This document shows positions 33,530-43,981 of a DNA stretch of 64,000 nucleotides, in pieces (position 1 is the stretch's first letter; every line of letters starts with the position of its first letter). The stretch spans positions 13,325,626-13,389,625 of the forward strand of contig CM063110.1 in NCBI GenBank assembly GCA_031841125.1, in the 5' to 3' direction. Made by a program: the position numbers and the translations under genes. The notes under the pieces are model-generated. The model ran no database searches. It was not told where the DNA came from and saw only the letters and a program-made list of their open reading frames with translations. The stretch comes from Acanthococcus lagerstroemiae. Its lineage: Eukaryota; Arthropoda; Insecta; Hemiptera; Eriococcidae.

Positions 33530-34330
33530 GACGTGCCCAAGCGATTTTTTTCTCTTTTTTTGAGGGGGAGGGGAGACTTGATTTGTCTACTAAAAATATA
33601 AATTAGTCAAACTAAAAATCCAATTTTTCGAAAAGCACCCCTCATTATGAAAACAACGTGTTCCAGTTCTCGTGTAAACAAGACCGTACGTAACGTGTTT
33701 ATCTCTCTTTTTGGGGGGAAGAAGGGTAGGTGGAGAGGGTTAATTTTGCCGACTTGAAAATGTAAATTCGTCCAACTAAAAATCCGATTTTTCGAGCATT
33801 TTTGAAAAAACACACAACATTATTACGCACACAAGGTGTCCCAGTTCTAGTATAAACAAAAACGTGCCGGAGTAACTTCTTTTTTTTTTTTTGGGGGGGG
33901 GGGGGGCTAGGGCGGGGGGGGGGGGTGATTTTGTTTACTAAAAATGTAAATTTGTTCAACTAATTATCCGATGTTTCGAACATTTTTGAGAAAAGCACCC
34001 ATTATTATGCAAACAACGTGTTCCAGTTTTTTATAGTGCATATAAACAAGACCGTACGTGATGTTTTTCTCGCTCTTGGGAAAGGAGGGAGGAGGAGAGG
34101 GTTAATTTTGCCGACTAGAAATGTAAATTTGTCCAATTAAAAATCAAATTTTTCGAACAATTTCGAAAAAAGCACACAGCATTATGACGCAAGCAAGGTG
34201 TTCCAGTTCTGGTATAAATAAAAACGTACCGGAGTGACTTTTTTTGGAGGGGAAGGGGGGTAATTTGCTTACTAAACATATTTAAATTTGTCCGACTAAA
34301 AATCCGATTTTTCGAACATTTTTGAAAACA
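33530..34330. repeat. Tandem array with ~160-185-bp monomers in alternating types
   Basis: The core AAAATCCGATTTTTCGAACA starts near 33615, 33779, 33963, 34140 and 34299, giving about 4.3 monomers. Monomers 1 and 3 carry AACAAGACCGTACGT after GTTCCAGTT; monomers 2 and 4 carry AAAAACGT(G/A)CCGGAGT instead. The array is thus made of two-monomer units of roughly 350 bp, a higher-order structure. Each monomer also has a G-rich run, longest at 33894-33906 and 33915-33926. Confidence 0.8.
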
Positions 34331-36834
34331 AAAAAGTCAACACATGACATTTTTCCATCTGTCTGTCTGCTGATCTGATTTTCTCACCTGATAAACTTTT
34401 AAAATAGAAACGTATATAAGATGAGTATGAAAAACGAAAAAAGAAAAAAGAAAAAAAAAGTTGGTACTTGAAAGCTCGATTTTACCAATCGATGAATAAT
34501 TTTAAAAATCACAATAAGAAAGAGAAAAAAATGAAGAACCCTTTTGAGAATATTCTCACTGAGTTTCATTTCTGCTAAATTAGTCTGCTGTGGAATATGT
34601 TTAATGGTGTAGCCCCCCCCCAATCAGTATATCCTTGATTATAAGTAAGCCGGAAGGATGGTAGAGTATTTATCGGAAGAAAAAACAAAACTAGTCATCA
34701 ACTTGACGGTTTTCAGATTCCTTCAACACTCAGCAGAACTTTTTAAAACTCTCTTGAAACTGATTGAATCTATGTTAAGATATACTTTTCGTATAAGGAG
34801 TGCTTTTTCAAAACGTTATAGGCCTATTTTTTCGGAATCATGTGGTAGAACTCCCAACTTATCAATATCTGTTTGTTGAGTTGTCAAAAATTGTTCTTTT
34901 ATGCTGTCGCAATGTTTGCTAATGAAAAAAATTTTTTTTTCGAAATCGAACAATGGAACCTCTTCTTATCAATTTTTCTTCGAATTGTAAAAAAATCGTT
35001 TTTTTCGTGTTATCACAATAGTTGCTAATGAAAAAGCTCATTTCCCAAACGCCGTAAATTTATTTACTAAAAGAATTCCAATACTAAAATGCAGTATAAA
35101 GTCCAATTATTGGAAGTTATCTTTAGGTTATATTTTCGTAAATATTTTAATTTACATAATGAAATTTCTAGACTGTATCCTTTGATATTAGGGCTAGCTT
35201 TTGTCAAAAATCAGAGGAGAGAAAATCAAAATAGAGATCTATCTGTAGATAGTTTTTTGTGCTTTCTGAACAGTTTCGAAGTATTAACTTATCGTGGTTT
35301 CGAGAAACGCACCGCTCGTAACTTCCGAAAATGGCATCGTGTACTGCTCTAGGTTGTACAAAACAAAAGCTGCAGACATCTTGGCTCTCAGTTTAGTTTC
35401 CTTGTACATAAAATGGTGAGGGGGAGGGGTTCAGGTTTTTGACTGGACTTTTTAAAATACTGTTGCATCGGATTTACCTAGCTTCGAATCGCGGTGGTGA
35501 CAGATATAGAAATGAGAGTGATAGCGAGTGGAAATTCAAAGATGAAGGTTAATGCTGAAACCAAATAATTCAGTTGGAAGCCAAAATTAGAGTCCTGATT
35601 AAAATTTCGCACGAAGCCGAAACCGAAGTCCATAATTCAACGACTTCTCAACCCCTGCTTTTAAGTTGTTTCTGAAGTTATTTTCTTCGTCTTTGACTAG
35701 TAAGAAGAGATAGAACAATCTCATCAGTTCCTAGCTTTTGGATTTCAGCTTTGTTGCTCATTTTTCTTTCCAGTGAGAAAGTGATATGTTTTTGACTTTC
35801 ATATAAACATGACAGATGACGACTGTGTCAAATAAAACATCTATGTTGTTATCCATAGGGGGCTTACTCGACACAGAAGTTTAGCGGGCTTTGAAATTTT
35901 CTATCCGGCGTAAAAATCTGTTAGTATACCTACAAATTTGACCTTGCCACAAATTTGTTCGCAGAATCCACCTACACAGAACACTCACCTCTCATCTGCG
36001 TTCCGCGCATTGGCCGCAGAACTCTCCGCTTCTGAAAGTATTTGCATTTGGAAGTAGTTGTAGTTTCTTTACTGCCCCATTGCGTCACCCATCATCGGAG
36101 GCTGCGTCCCGTTTCTCCTCCATCTCTGTTTCTGAGAAGTTCGGAAGATATCTTCGAAGTATCGGCTACTGGGGCATCCCAGTCGAGGTCGTTCAAGGCT
36201 CGATACTGCGAAACCGCAACGGATATCCGGAAAATACGCGAACGAATGCACAGCGTACTTCCTGAAAATCTAAGAGCTGGTCGTCGATTGCGAGACAATC
36301 GTCGACCCCGAAGGTCAACGATTCATCGGCTGACGTAAATATCAGATGTACCGGAGATGGGCGAAAAACAAGCGCGAATGTGGATGCTGAATAACGTTGT
36401 TCATCTTTTTTTCTTATTTCGATTTTATCGTCAGCGTGCCGCTCTCGGGCCAGCGGCATCGCGCGAACCGTGTGCATCGTCATAAACGAAGGTCGTATCT
36501 CCATTCATTAAAACTGCTGCGAATAAGTCGATCTGTGTCTAGGCGTATCGCGGATCAGCTGCGAGAGCCACCATCCGGTTGTGGTGTACGAGGAGTAATT
36601 ATTACGAAATAATCTCGGAACGCCGTATTATACCTACATCGACCTTCCTTTCGAGAGTGAGAATACCCAGACGAAGAAAGCGAATCAGAAAAAAATTTCT
36701 CGTTTTCGAAAAGATTTAAAAATACGAACGCATCCGTCGGGTTACATCATCTTTTGTGGTCAGTTCAATGTCATTATCAAAGGATTATTCACGTAACGGT
36801 TTTTCTCGGGTGAAACATTTAACCTAGATACGTT
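34331..36834. other. Unassigned stretch, CpG-rich from 36.0 kb
   Basis: AT-rich to about 35.9 kb, then CpG-rich. The latter has many overlapping frames on both strands (60-103 codons) with none recognised, as in the other CpG-rich blocks. A direct duplication (34876-35040) is listed separately. Confidence 0.35.
34876..35040. repeat. Direct duplication, ~108-bp period
   Basis: GTCAAAAATTGTTC...ATGCTGTCGCAATGTTTGCTAATGAAAAA (in two parts, 34881-34930) recurs at 34987-35036 with GTTATCACAATAGTTGCTAA. Two degenerate units only. Confidence 0.5.
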
Positions 36835-36868
36835 TCAGTCTGGCTTGCCGCTTTTGAGACTTCAGTTC
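36835..36868 (+). promoter_or_regulatory. TATA-less core promoter: Inr + DPE at exact spacing
   Basis: TCAGTC (36835-36840) is a perfect arthropod initiator, with the +1 A at 36837. AGTTC at 36864-36868 fits the downstream promoter element consensus RGWYV and begins exactly at +28, the position required for DPE function in Drosophila. No TATA box lies about 30 bases upstream. It is in a CpG-rich, repeat-poor block and is followed by a plausible first exon. Spacing this exact is good but not conclusive evidence. Confidence 0.5.
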
Positions 36869-37036
36869 GCCTTTCAGCATTTGTGTCAAGTCTCCGGTGT
36901 TGTTACTTGTGCGTTTGCGTGTCGAGATTCGAGAACTTGTGTGCCACAAAAAGTGTTTTCTCCGAGTGCTAAGTGCTGTGCGGTGTGGTGTCAACTTTGC
37001 TATCAAACTCGGCGTGTCTCAACGTTGCTTTAATAG
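36837..37036 (+). other. Candidate 200-nt noncoding first exon
   Basis: Runs from the predicted start to TTAATAG|GTAAAT (36/37 of 37000), a usable 5' splice site. The sequence is GT/TG-rich, common in insect 5' leaders. An open frame from 36845 has no motif. If real, this would be an alternative or separate start for a + strand gene; its coding exon is not identified in the window. Confidence 0.35.
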
Positions 37037-37663
37037 GTAAATGAACTAATATTGAGAAAAACGTAACATAGCATTCGGAATACAGAGAGTGTAAATCGGT
37101 GTGTTACTGTTGCACTTTGTATAAAATTTATACTCTGTAATCCGAAAGAGCCATAAAATTAACTAATGCTGCGTTTCCGCTTGTGTAGTCGGCGTATCAC
37201 GCGCTTACGACTCGAGCGTGATATCTGCATTTAATTTTTGGAAGTGTTGAAAAAATTCATTTGGGTATTATCGTTTTACGGTTTCGTATAAATGAGCTGC
37301 GGAGGAAGCGGATAGCTTGTACCTTGAAAATGCAAATAAAATGTGTATCACTGATGGAGTGCAGCCTACGTAATTCTGAGTTATTTGTAAGCGCCATTCG
37401 GATGTGCTGTAGCGCCGGCTTGCCAGATTTAGTTGTCTTCACAAGAACCGAGTTTACGTTTCAAGTTCGTCCATTCTTAGTCGATTTTTCGAGGATATTA
37501 CGTCTTAAACTTTCGATGTTTCAATACCTGATTCCGGAAACGTAAACTCAGTGCCTCCTTTGATTCACCAGTCTTTATGTGGCTATCGTAGGACAGTGCG
37601 AATCCGAAGCGGAGAAGCGAAATAGGGGCCCGGGTCAGCCTCAAGATGTCTCTCTGGTCACTT
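37037..37663. other. Unassigned stretch with a 13-bp inverted repeat
   Basis: GAGTTTACGTTTC at 37450-37462 is the exact reverse complement of 37537-37549, separated by 74 bp. No target duplication flanks it. Otherwise no gene or repeat is recognised. Confidence 0.4.
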
Positions 37664-38560
37664 ATGCGATACTCGAAAGGGTAGTTCCCAGGGCCAGGGG
37701 CAGTGTTGCCATATGTGTGGTACTTTTGAAATATGGGGCACTTCCGTGACACTTTTACATCTATGTGGCTTTTTTTATGGCACTCCTTTAGTAATTCTAG
37801 CGGGAAATAATTATTTCCTATTTCGAAGTTAAACAATAAAGACGATAGCCAAAACTCGTTTATCGGACACCTTACTCAAAAAAGCTTGTTATGTAGGTCG
37901 TGCGTAGATGGGGTGTCATGCGTTTTAGATCTCCGACCAAAGTGTCGCTTGAATATATTTCTGCTGATCGTAGTGCTTTTTTTCTGTTGAAGTATATAGG
38001 GAATATCCATGTCATTTTTGTGATTCATGTAATTTTATTAAGAAGAATGAGCCACACTAGATCCAGCATATTTTGGATATGAAAACATGTTTTGGCGTAT
38101 TTTCTGTTTTTTCAGAGCATATTCAAGAATATTTTGCCAATTTCCACAATTTTTGCGGAATATTTCCAATTTTCTTCAGTACACTGCACTATTTTTGTCT
38201 TCTAAAGAAGATAAAAACTGCAACAACTGCAACTTTTTTAGAAACCACAAAATTTTTTCCGCAAAGTTTTCTGCCTATGTAGAACACTAAATTTATTTTG
38301 AATTCGCCGGCGAAAAAACATTTTTTGCACGATTACTTTAGGACTTTTTTCTTTTCCGATCAATGATCTTTTGATTGTGTGATTTTCATCTGTCATAACC
38401 CCACATGCAAAAAAAATTGTTGTGGCACTTGTTTGACGATGGTGGTACTTTTTTGAGAATTTCACCTGGCAACACTGGCCAGGGGTCCGGTGTTTGGAAT
38501 GCCAATTTGGCATGCGTGCATCGCCATACGCTCCACCTATGGAGACTGCTGACAAATAAT
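37664..38560 (-). repeat. Dispersed repeat R, copy 4, split by an insertion
   Basis: On the minus strand the first half (38560-38478) carries GGAGCGTATGGCGATGCACG and ACACCGGACCCCTGG. The second half (37700-37664) carries CCCCTGGCCCTGGGAACTAC and the TATCGCATAAGTGA end. Between them sits the 777-bp element 37701-38477. Removing that element and one copy of the duplicated GCCAGGGG rejoins the repeat as in copies 1 and 2. Confidence 0.85.
37701..38477. mobile_element. 777-bp hAT-type element in repeat R, exact duplication
   Basis: Terminal inverted repeats are CAGTGTTGCCA at 37701-37711 and its complement at 38467-38477. GCCAGGGG flanks it exactly on both sides (37693-37700, 38478-38485), and the host repeat R is interrupted at that very point, so the insertion is certain. 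GTGGTACTTTT occurs near both ends (37718, 38441). Interior frames of 60-70 codons resemble no transposase, so it is non-autonomous. Its ends resemble those of hAT elements. Confidence 0.93.
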
Positions 38561-38817
38561 TGCTTTGTCTGGTTTTGTGCTGAAAATCTCGCTCTTCTCA
38601 CTCGGTGAAAATGCTATGTACATTTTCCACCCGGTATTCGAAAAAATACAATTTTCTAGTGCCATATGCCGTCCGCACATCGCTGTTGGCGACCTTAGCG
38701 ATCACATCGCATGACTTCCTAGGAAATTAGAAAATTACTCGTAGTTAGGGTTGTTGGCCATTCTTTTCCCCTATGGTTTGTTGTCCAGAATATTTTCTTC
38801 TTCATGTTGTAGACGCA

Positions 38818-38990
38818 TCTTACAACATTGAGTAAGCAACCTAAGAGCACATAATACAGCTCAATCCTTGCAATACTGATGGTAATGTGTTCTGCAGGTC
38901 TGCGAGTGTGATGCTTTGCTCGTAAGAACTGGCGGGGAACTTTTCAGAGCACACTATCTGTCTACCGCGATTGGTTTTGCGGTCGCTCTG
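38818..38990 (-). mobile_element. SINE-2 fragment
   Basis: TTGAGTAAGCAACC (38828), ACTGATGGTAATGTGTTCTG (38875) and TGCTTTGCTCGTAAGAACTG (38912) align with 61190-61290 of the fullest copy. The following CTACCGCGATTG corresponds to CCACCTCGATTG. The tRNA-like end is missing. GACA-rich repeats begin shortly after, as beside the other copies. Confidence 0.6.
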
Positions 38991-39125
38991 TTCATTAAGG
39001 TGTTGACAGGGAGGGAGATGAAAACAGTTCCTGTAAATTAAACACCTCGAGTTATCGAGATGAGCTGGACGGTGAGGCAGTCAGGTAGCTTTTAGGAAAC
39101 ACACAGAAGAACTGACAGAAAAAAA

Positions 39126-39263
39126 CAGTGGTGTAGCTAAGGGGGGTCGAGGGAGTCTGGACTTCCATTGCGACTTCGTTAAATAGTGGTTTTTCTAATT
39201 TTAGTACCCCCTCCCTTTGTTCAAGACCAGACCCCCTCGAATACTAGGATGGCTACGCTACTG
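39126..39263. mobile_element. 138-bp hAT-type miniature element
   Basis: Ends read inward are CAGTGGTGTAGCTAAG and CAGTAGCGTAGCCATCC. Within, GGGGGTCGAGGGAGTCTGG faces its approximate complement CCAGACCCCCTCGA, so it can form a hairpin. Flanks GAAAAAAA (39118-39125) and GAGAGAAA (39264-39271) match 6 of 8, weakened by low complexity. Confidence 0.7.
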
Positions 39264-39299
39264 GAGAGAAACGAACAGTAACTTTTAGCATCTATGCCA

Positions 39300-39870
39300 G
39301 CTGGACAAACAGATAAGTTATTAGAGAGCACAAGTCCATAGCGTTGGGGGCGGGTTAAATTGAGGTGCGGTCCTTTTGAGCCGACACTCCCCCTAGCAAA
39401 AAGCCCAATATTGTTTTTTGTGTTTTTTTTTCTTTTTGGGCACATAATTTGCAATTTTACCCGATGTTACCCCTCCTGGAGGTTGTATCTTCCTTTAGAG
39501 CAAAGGTCCCTCTCGCTGGAAAAGTAGTCTGGACAAACATAGATAGAAGGGAAATTATAGAACAGAAATGGGAAAGAGAAAATAAATGAACAGCCAGATG
39601 GACCAATACACGTGCGGGTTAAATTGAGGTACAGCCACTCTGAGCCGACACTCCTCTTAGCAAAAAGGCCAAGACGTTTTTTCTTTCTTACTTTTTGGGT
39701 GGAAAATTTGCAATCTTACCCCATGTTGCACTTCCTGGAGGTGGTGCCTCCCCCCTAGAGAAGTGGTCACGCTAAGGGCTCGGACAGACAGACAGTAGGG
39801 TAAATAGTTGAACAAAAATAGGAAAGAAGGAAATAAGGGAACAGTCAGACCAACACACAGGCAGGCAGAC
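39300..39870. repeat. Tandem repeat with ~230-250-bp units (family of 8.4 kb)
   Basis: Units start with TGGACAAACAGATAAG (39302), TGGACAAACATAGATAG (39531) and GGACAGACAGACAGTAG (39780). Each full unit contains CGGGTTAAATTGAGG, CCGACACTCC, TAGCAAAAAG, a T-rich core and CCTGGAGGT. The T-rich core and the AAGTGGTCACGCTA end relate it to 8398-8680; TAGCAAAA after CCCTCCCCC also recurs near 58785. Confidence 0.72.
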
Positions 39871-40059
39871 GACGTAGCTATGCGTGGGTGGTAATAAGCA
39901 ATTATCCCCTCTCCTTGGGAGGACAATTCAAATTGAACAATTTTGAAAAATAGCAAGATTTATCGAGTCTCAAACATACTACCAGTCGGAGTCATGAACA
40001 TTTTCAGGGAATCATCAACACGCATGAGAGAGGCTCGAAAGTAGGAAAAGAAGCTTGAA

Positions 40060-40620
40060 AAGTAATGGAAGGCTTCTCAAATTTTAAAGAGGTAGAGACT
40101 CAAACAAGTTTGCAAGAGTCTTTGAAAGATTTTGACGAGCCTTAAGGAATCTTAAGAAATCGTGATAGAGTTTAAAAGAGTACTAATCAAGTCTGGATGA
40201 ATCTCAAGTCTCCAGCAAGTTTTGGTTAGTCTTAGCATATCTTGAAACGGAAACTGAAAGAGTCTTAAAGAGTGTTTACTTGTTTCGAACAGACATGGAA
40301 GAGTGCGTATGAGTCTCTGATCAAGTTTTTAAGAATCTGAATAAAGTCTGGAAGAATCGTATAAATAGTCTTGAACGAATCTTGAACAGTCAGTGATCTT
40401 AAACAAAAGCCTACCAAGTCTGACACGAGTGTGGGATTGTCTTTTGAATTCGTGCTGAAGTGTCTTAGTTAGTTTTAAGGTACTTTGAGTCTTTTATACA
40501 ATTATCGAAAAGCTTCAAGAGTTCTAAAAATCTTGATCAGGTCTTAACGAGAGCCGTAACCAAGTCTGAAAGTCATGAAGATTCGTAAAAGAGCTTTAGA
40601 CTTTTTCTTTTTGAATCGTT
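40060..40620. repeat. Degenerate AGTCTTGAA-type low-complexity tract
   Basis: AAGTCTGGATGAATC, AGAGTCTTAAAGAG, AAGTCTGGAAGAATC, AGTCTTGAACGAATC and many similar words fill the tract at steps of about 10-20 bases. No frame longer than 63 codons. The word set is the same as 19120-19830, so both derive from one kind of short-period satellite. Confidence 0.5.
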
Positions 40621-40879
40621 GTAAACAACTTTCAGTTTTGGAGGGATCGATCTGAATTGTCTCTTTTGATAAGAGCTACCGTTTTTAGAAACGTTGACCT
40701 GATTACATATTAATATTGTTAAATCAGGCTGACCTTATAATGGAAATTCAAGAAATGAAACAAAATGACAAGGTTTGCGTTACAAAATTCGAAGAATCAC
40801 TTTACTGTTGTAATAGGCAATATCCAATATGTTTTTTTCTTCGGACCAGAAAGGCGCAGAGCTGGGGTAAATAATCCCA

Positions 40880-41260
40880 AAATCAGGGTATTTTTGACTC
40901 TGTAAATTCTGTATTTCGTACGCTTGTATATTTTGCTTGAAACCAGTTGTCGAGAAATTCGACTTCGACATTAATTATTAACCCGCTATAATTAATAGTC
41001 GAAATATTGAATTCATGTGGTCAGTTAATACATATCTCGAAAAGGACAGCCTCGAATGTTTTCAAAGCAAAGCACTTCAGCCTGTAACTGGAAAATTCGA
41101 CTTCGACTGATAGTAGTGTTTCGCTATTGTTAATAGCCGAAACGATAAAATAGATAAGGTAAAAAAGGTTCAGCCTCTTTTGTAACTCCTCGTACCGAAC
41201 AGCCTCAGATACTTCAACAAAGCCAATCGCTTGAGCCTGTTAACCGAAAACTAACGTTAA
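40880..41260. repeat. Degenerate ~150-bp tandem repeat, about 2.5 units
   Basis: AATTCGACTTCGACATTAAT (40957) recurs as AATTCGACTTCGACTGATAG (41095). GACAGCCTCGAATGTTTTC (41045) recurs as AACAGCCTCAGATACTTC (41199). Each is followed by AAGC and a CAGCCTGT/GAGCCTGTT block. The last unit breaks down after 41250. Confidence 0.55.
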
Positions 41261-41509
41261 ACCAATGAGTCATGATCATGTTTGTACAAGCCACTTCGGT
41301 ACCTGGTAGCCAGCAGAAGACCTTAGTCTCATTTCTGTTCAGATATTTATATGGTTCAAATGTGAGTTTTTCTTGCGTTCTCGTACGTCGTGTAATTTAC
41401 TGAGAATGTGAATTTGCGCTCGTGTTTGTGTTGACGCCAGTCCAAGCAGAATTGTGATGATTTACAGGTCAGATGACCGTTAGATTTTGCTACTATAATT
41501 CAAAGTTGA

Positions 41510-41585
41510 TATCTCTCTCTCTGTCTCGCTCTCTCTCTCTACTTCGCTCTTTCTCTCTCTCTCTTGTTTCTGTCTCGCTAGCGCT
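41510..41585. repeat. CT-rich microsatellite
   Basis: CTCTCTCTCTGTCTCGCTCT and further CTCT runs to TCTCGCTAGCGCTCG. A similar TC run is at 63286-63303 in the terminal CpG-rich block. Confidence 0.8.
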
Positions 41586-41724
41586 CGCCCGCTCACTGGC
41601 CCCGAGTGGCAATACGTTGACAGGGTCTGTAATGAGTTGTGCAAAGGTTAACTGTAACAAACCTTGCAATATATTCACCGACTCCTCGTGTCGGCCAACA
41701 ATAACATGTAATAAAAGTGAACAT

Positions 41725-42030
41725 TACTAGTGGTGCACTTGATGTTCGAGCAATCCTTGACGTTGAGTCCACTTCTATAAGTTCCCATCTCTATTACTAG
41801 TAGTGCACTTGATGTTCGAGCTATCCTTAACGTTGAGTCCACCTCTGTAATTTCCCATCTCCCATTACTAGTGGTGCATTTAGTGTTAAGCAGTCCTTGA
41901 CACTGAGTCCACTTATAAGTAGAAGGGTTTGTGGTGCATTTGGTGTTAAGCAGTCCTTGACACTGAGTCCACCTGTAAGTTTTGGTGTTTGTGGTGCGTT
42001 TGATGTTCAAGCAGTACTTGACTTTGAGTT
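41725..42030. repeat. Five-unit tandem array, period 70 then 60 bp
   Basis: GTGGTGCACTTGATGTTCGA and its variants start at 41730, 41800, 41871, 41931 and 41991; each unit continues with CCTTGAC(G/A)(T/C)TGAGTCCAC. Units 1-3 carry an extra CATTACTAG-containing segment (period 70-71); units 3-5 lack it (period 60). A minus frame of 135 codons spans the array because both periods and the unit content avoid stops, but it looks like a by-product. Confidence 0.85.
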
Positions 42031-42089
42031 CTGGTAAGCTCTCAAGTTGTCTTCCACAATTTTGACTAATACTTAGAGACACTATAAGC

Positions 42090-42950
42090 CGTCGCGCAAG
42101 CCATCATCCAGACGTCTTGCACACTGACTTCATGAACCGCCCCTAAGATCTCCTATGTTGGCGCTTCACCTAACTAATTGTACCGTTATCTTGACATCAT
42201 ATGACTGACAGTATACCTATGTGTTTGTTTCATGTATACTGTTAGATGATGCCACCAAGAAGTAAGACCGAAGCCACCGCAAGAATCCTACTTTACTTTA
42301 GGAGCTCATTACTTACAAGTATTTGTAATACTATACCTTCTATTGTATACCATGGCTTTTCATTCCTATATAAGTGACTTTCAGTATATAAACAACATTG
42401 CTAGCCCACCATGCTAGCAATACAAGCTCATCACAAGCCTTCCACTGCACCCAGTTGAGCTTTCATAATCAATTGGCTGAAATAATCTATATTCCAACCC
42501 CTTCATAAATTTGTATAAATCATAAAAATATGATAATATATGAATTTTGGGTTGCAATATTACTCTGCTTACACAAGATTATTTCGCACCAGTCTTGTGT
42601 TACACTGTCATTTCTGATATGTTTGCCGTCACTGTCTTTCCTGTCAGTTTTTTCTTTCTTTTTTGTAATTTTATTACCTTTTTTTCTCTAGCCGTCAGGA
42701 TTTTCTATCATTTTTTTTTATTTTAAATTTTGCACAGAAAACATTTTGCAGTCAGGCGCTTAGATACGTTAGTATTTCGAGTAGGGGGTTTCGGCTTCGA
42801 AGTGTTATTTTGGCCAAAAATATAATTTCATTATGTAAAAACAACAACAAAAAAACAAAAAGGTTTTTAAATATTGTGATAAAATTGATATGGGAATAGT
42901 TTTTGCTGAAATGATTGAACAATCAACTCCAGGCTTGGAGATATTAGGTC
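42090..42950. other. Unassigned stretch after the tandem array
   Basis: A CTAGC-containing inverted pair occurs near 42400-42418 (GCTAGCCCACCATGCTAGC). T-rich runs follow 42640. No gene recognised. Confidence 0.4.
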
Positions 42951-42954
42951 GGAA

Positions 42955-43095
42955 TGGTAGACTAACAGACATACAGGCAGGTAAACTAGTGAACAGACGC
43001 CGGCAAATTAACAGGTAGGCAAGTAGCCTGAGACTTCAAAAGAGACTTACTTCCGGACAAACAGACAGATAGAGACTGAGCGTGTCTCGCAATGG
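42955..43095. repeat. GACA/GGCA-rich degenerate microsatellite
   Basis: AACAGACATACAGGCAGGTA, GTAGGCAAGTAG and ACAAACAGACAGATAGAG words. Opposite orientation to the 9.2-10.1 kb tract, same as 39.5-39.9, 45.3 and 60.6 kb. Confidence 0.6.
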
Positions 43096-43847
43096 GCTGT
43101 CATGAGAGCGGCAGGCCTGGACCAGGAAGTAAAATTTTGATGTCATAAGTTCGTTGTATAATTATTTTTGAAATAATGAAGTCACCAGGAGACGTAATGG
43201 TGCTACTAAGTTTCGTCATTTTATCAAGCTCAGTAACTCCATTTATAGTTTACCGGACTAATAACAGGCTGAATTGTTGCCCCCCCCCCGCGGTGATAAC
43301 ATTTTTCGTATTAAGAAACATACCAACTTCTAATTTAGATGTATTTTTCTTGTTTGTTTGCAGGTGAGTAATCACAATTGAATCATTGATATACTGGAAG
43401 GAATAACTGAACCCAAGTACAATCGCACGTGCGGTAAGCATGGCTAAATTTTAGTACAATTCCGAAATCAGTATAGTTCCTTAGTTCTTTTGCGCAGTCG
43501 TTGCACACTCTCCGGTTCAGGAGGGTCAATGTCGAGTATGGCGTGTGGTGGAAATATTTGAAAGCAAATTTTGATAGCACTGCGTGGCTGGGTTAACTCA
43601 GGTCAATGTCAGCAACGCTTTCCCGAACCACATGATTCAATAAAATTTCTTTCATGACAATACTGACCGTATAATGGACTAATTACTTACGTAATGACCT
43701 TGCCCACCGTATCTTCGGAAATGTGGACGTTGCGGTAAAACTGTATCTGTGGCTAAAATGCATTTTTGCTGAGGGCAGCCAGCTAAGTTACACTTAGATC
43801 TTTTTATACCCGTTTAATTCCCTCGCTTTATACAAGTGGGAAAGGAG
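43096..43847. other. Unassigned stretch
   Basis: A 63-codon + frame at 43176 has a hydrophobic start followed by TTTGCAGGTGAGT (CAG|GTGAGT at 43363/43364), a strong 5' splice-site sequence. The frame ends at this point, so a small coding exon is possible but unsupported by homology. The rest is AT-rich. Confidence 0.35.
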
Positions 43848-43981
43848 CAGTGGCATAGCCAGCTTAGCGTTCGAGAAGGATCTGATGGATGGGTTGTTAT
43901 AGAGGGATGCTCAAATTGGAAAAAAAAACACTATCGCAAAGATAGGTCCAGATCTCCTTAATCTTCCTGACTATGCCACTG
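43848..43981. mobile_element. 134-bp hAT-type miniature element
   Basis: Ends read inward are CAGTGGCATAGCCAGCTTAG and CAGTGGCATAGTCAGGAAG, the first 14 bases differing once. Flanks GAAAGGAG (43840-43847) and AAAAGGAC (43982-43989) match 6 of 8. Ends resemble those of 39126-39263 and the right end at 21084, so these form a related group. Confidence 0.78.

Noticed and set aside
33894..33926. Long G-runs here and elsewhere as quadruplex regulatory sites
   Set aside because: They occur inside repeats and miniature elements and are prone to length error in assembly; no regulatory context is visible.
41675..42082. Minus-strand repeat protein of 135 codons
   Set aside because: The frame is explained by a 60/70-bp tandem array without stops in that phase; it has no signal, motif or promoter.
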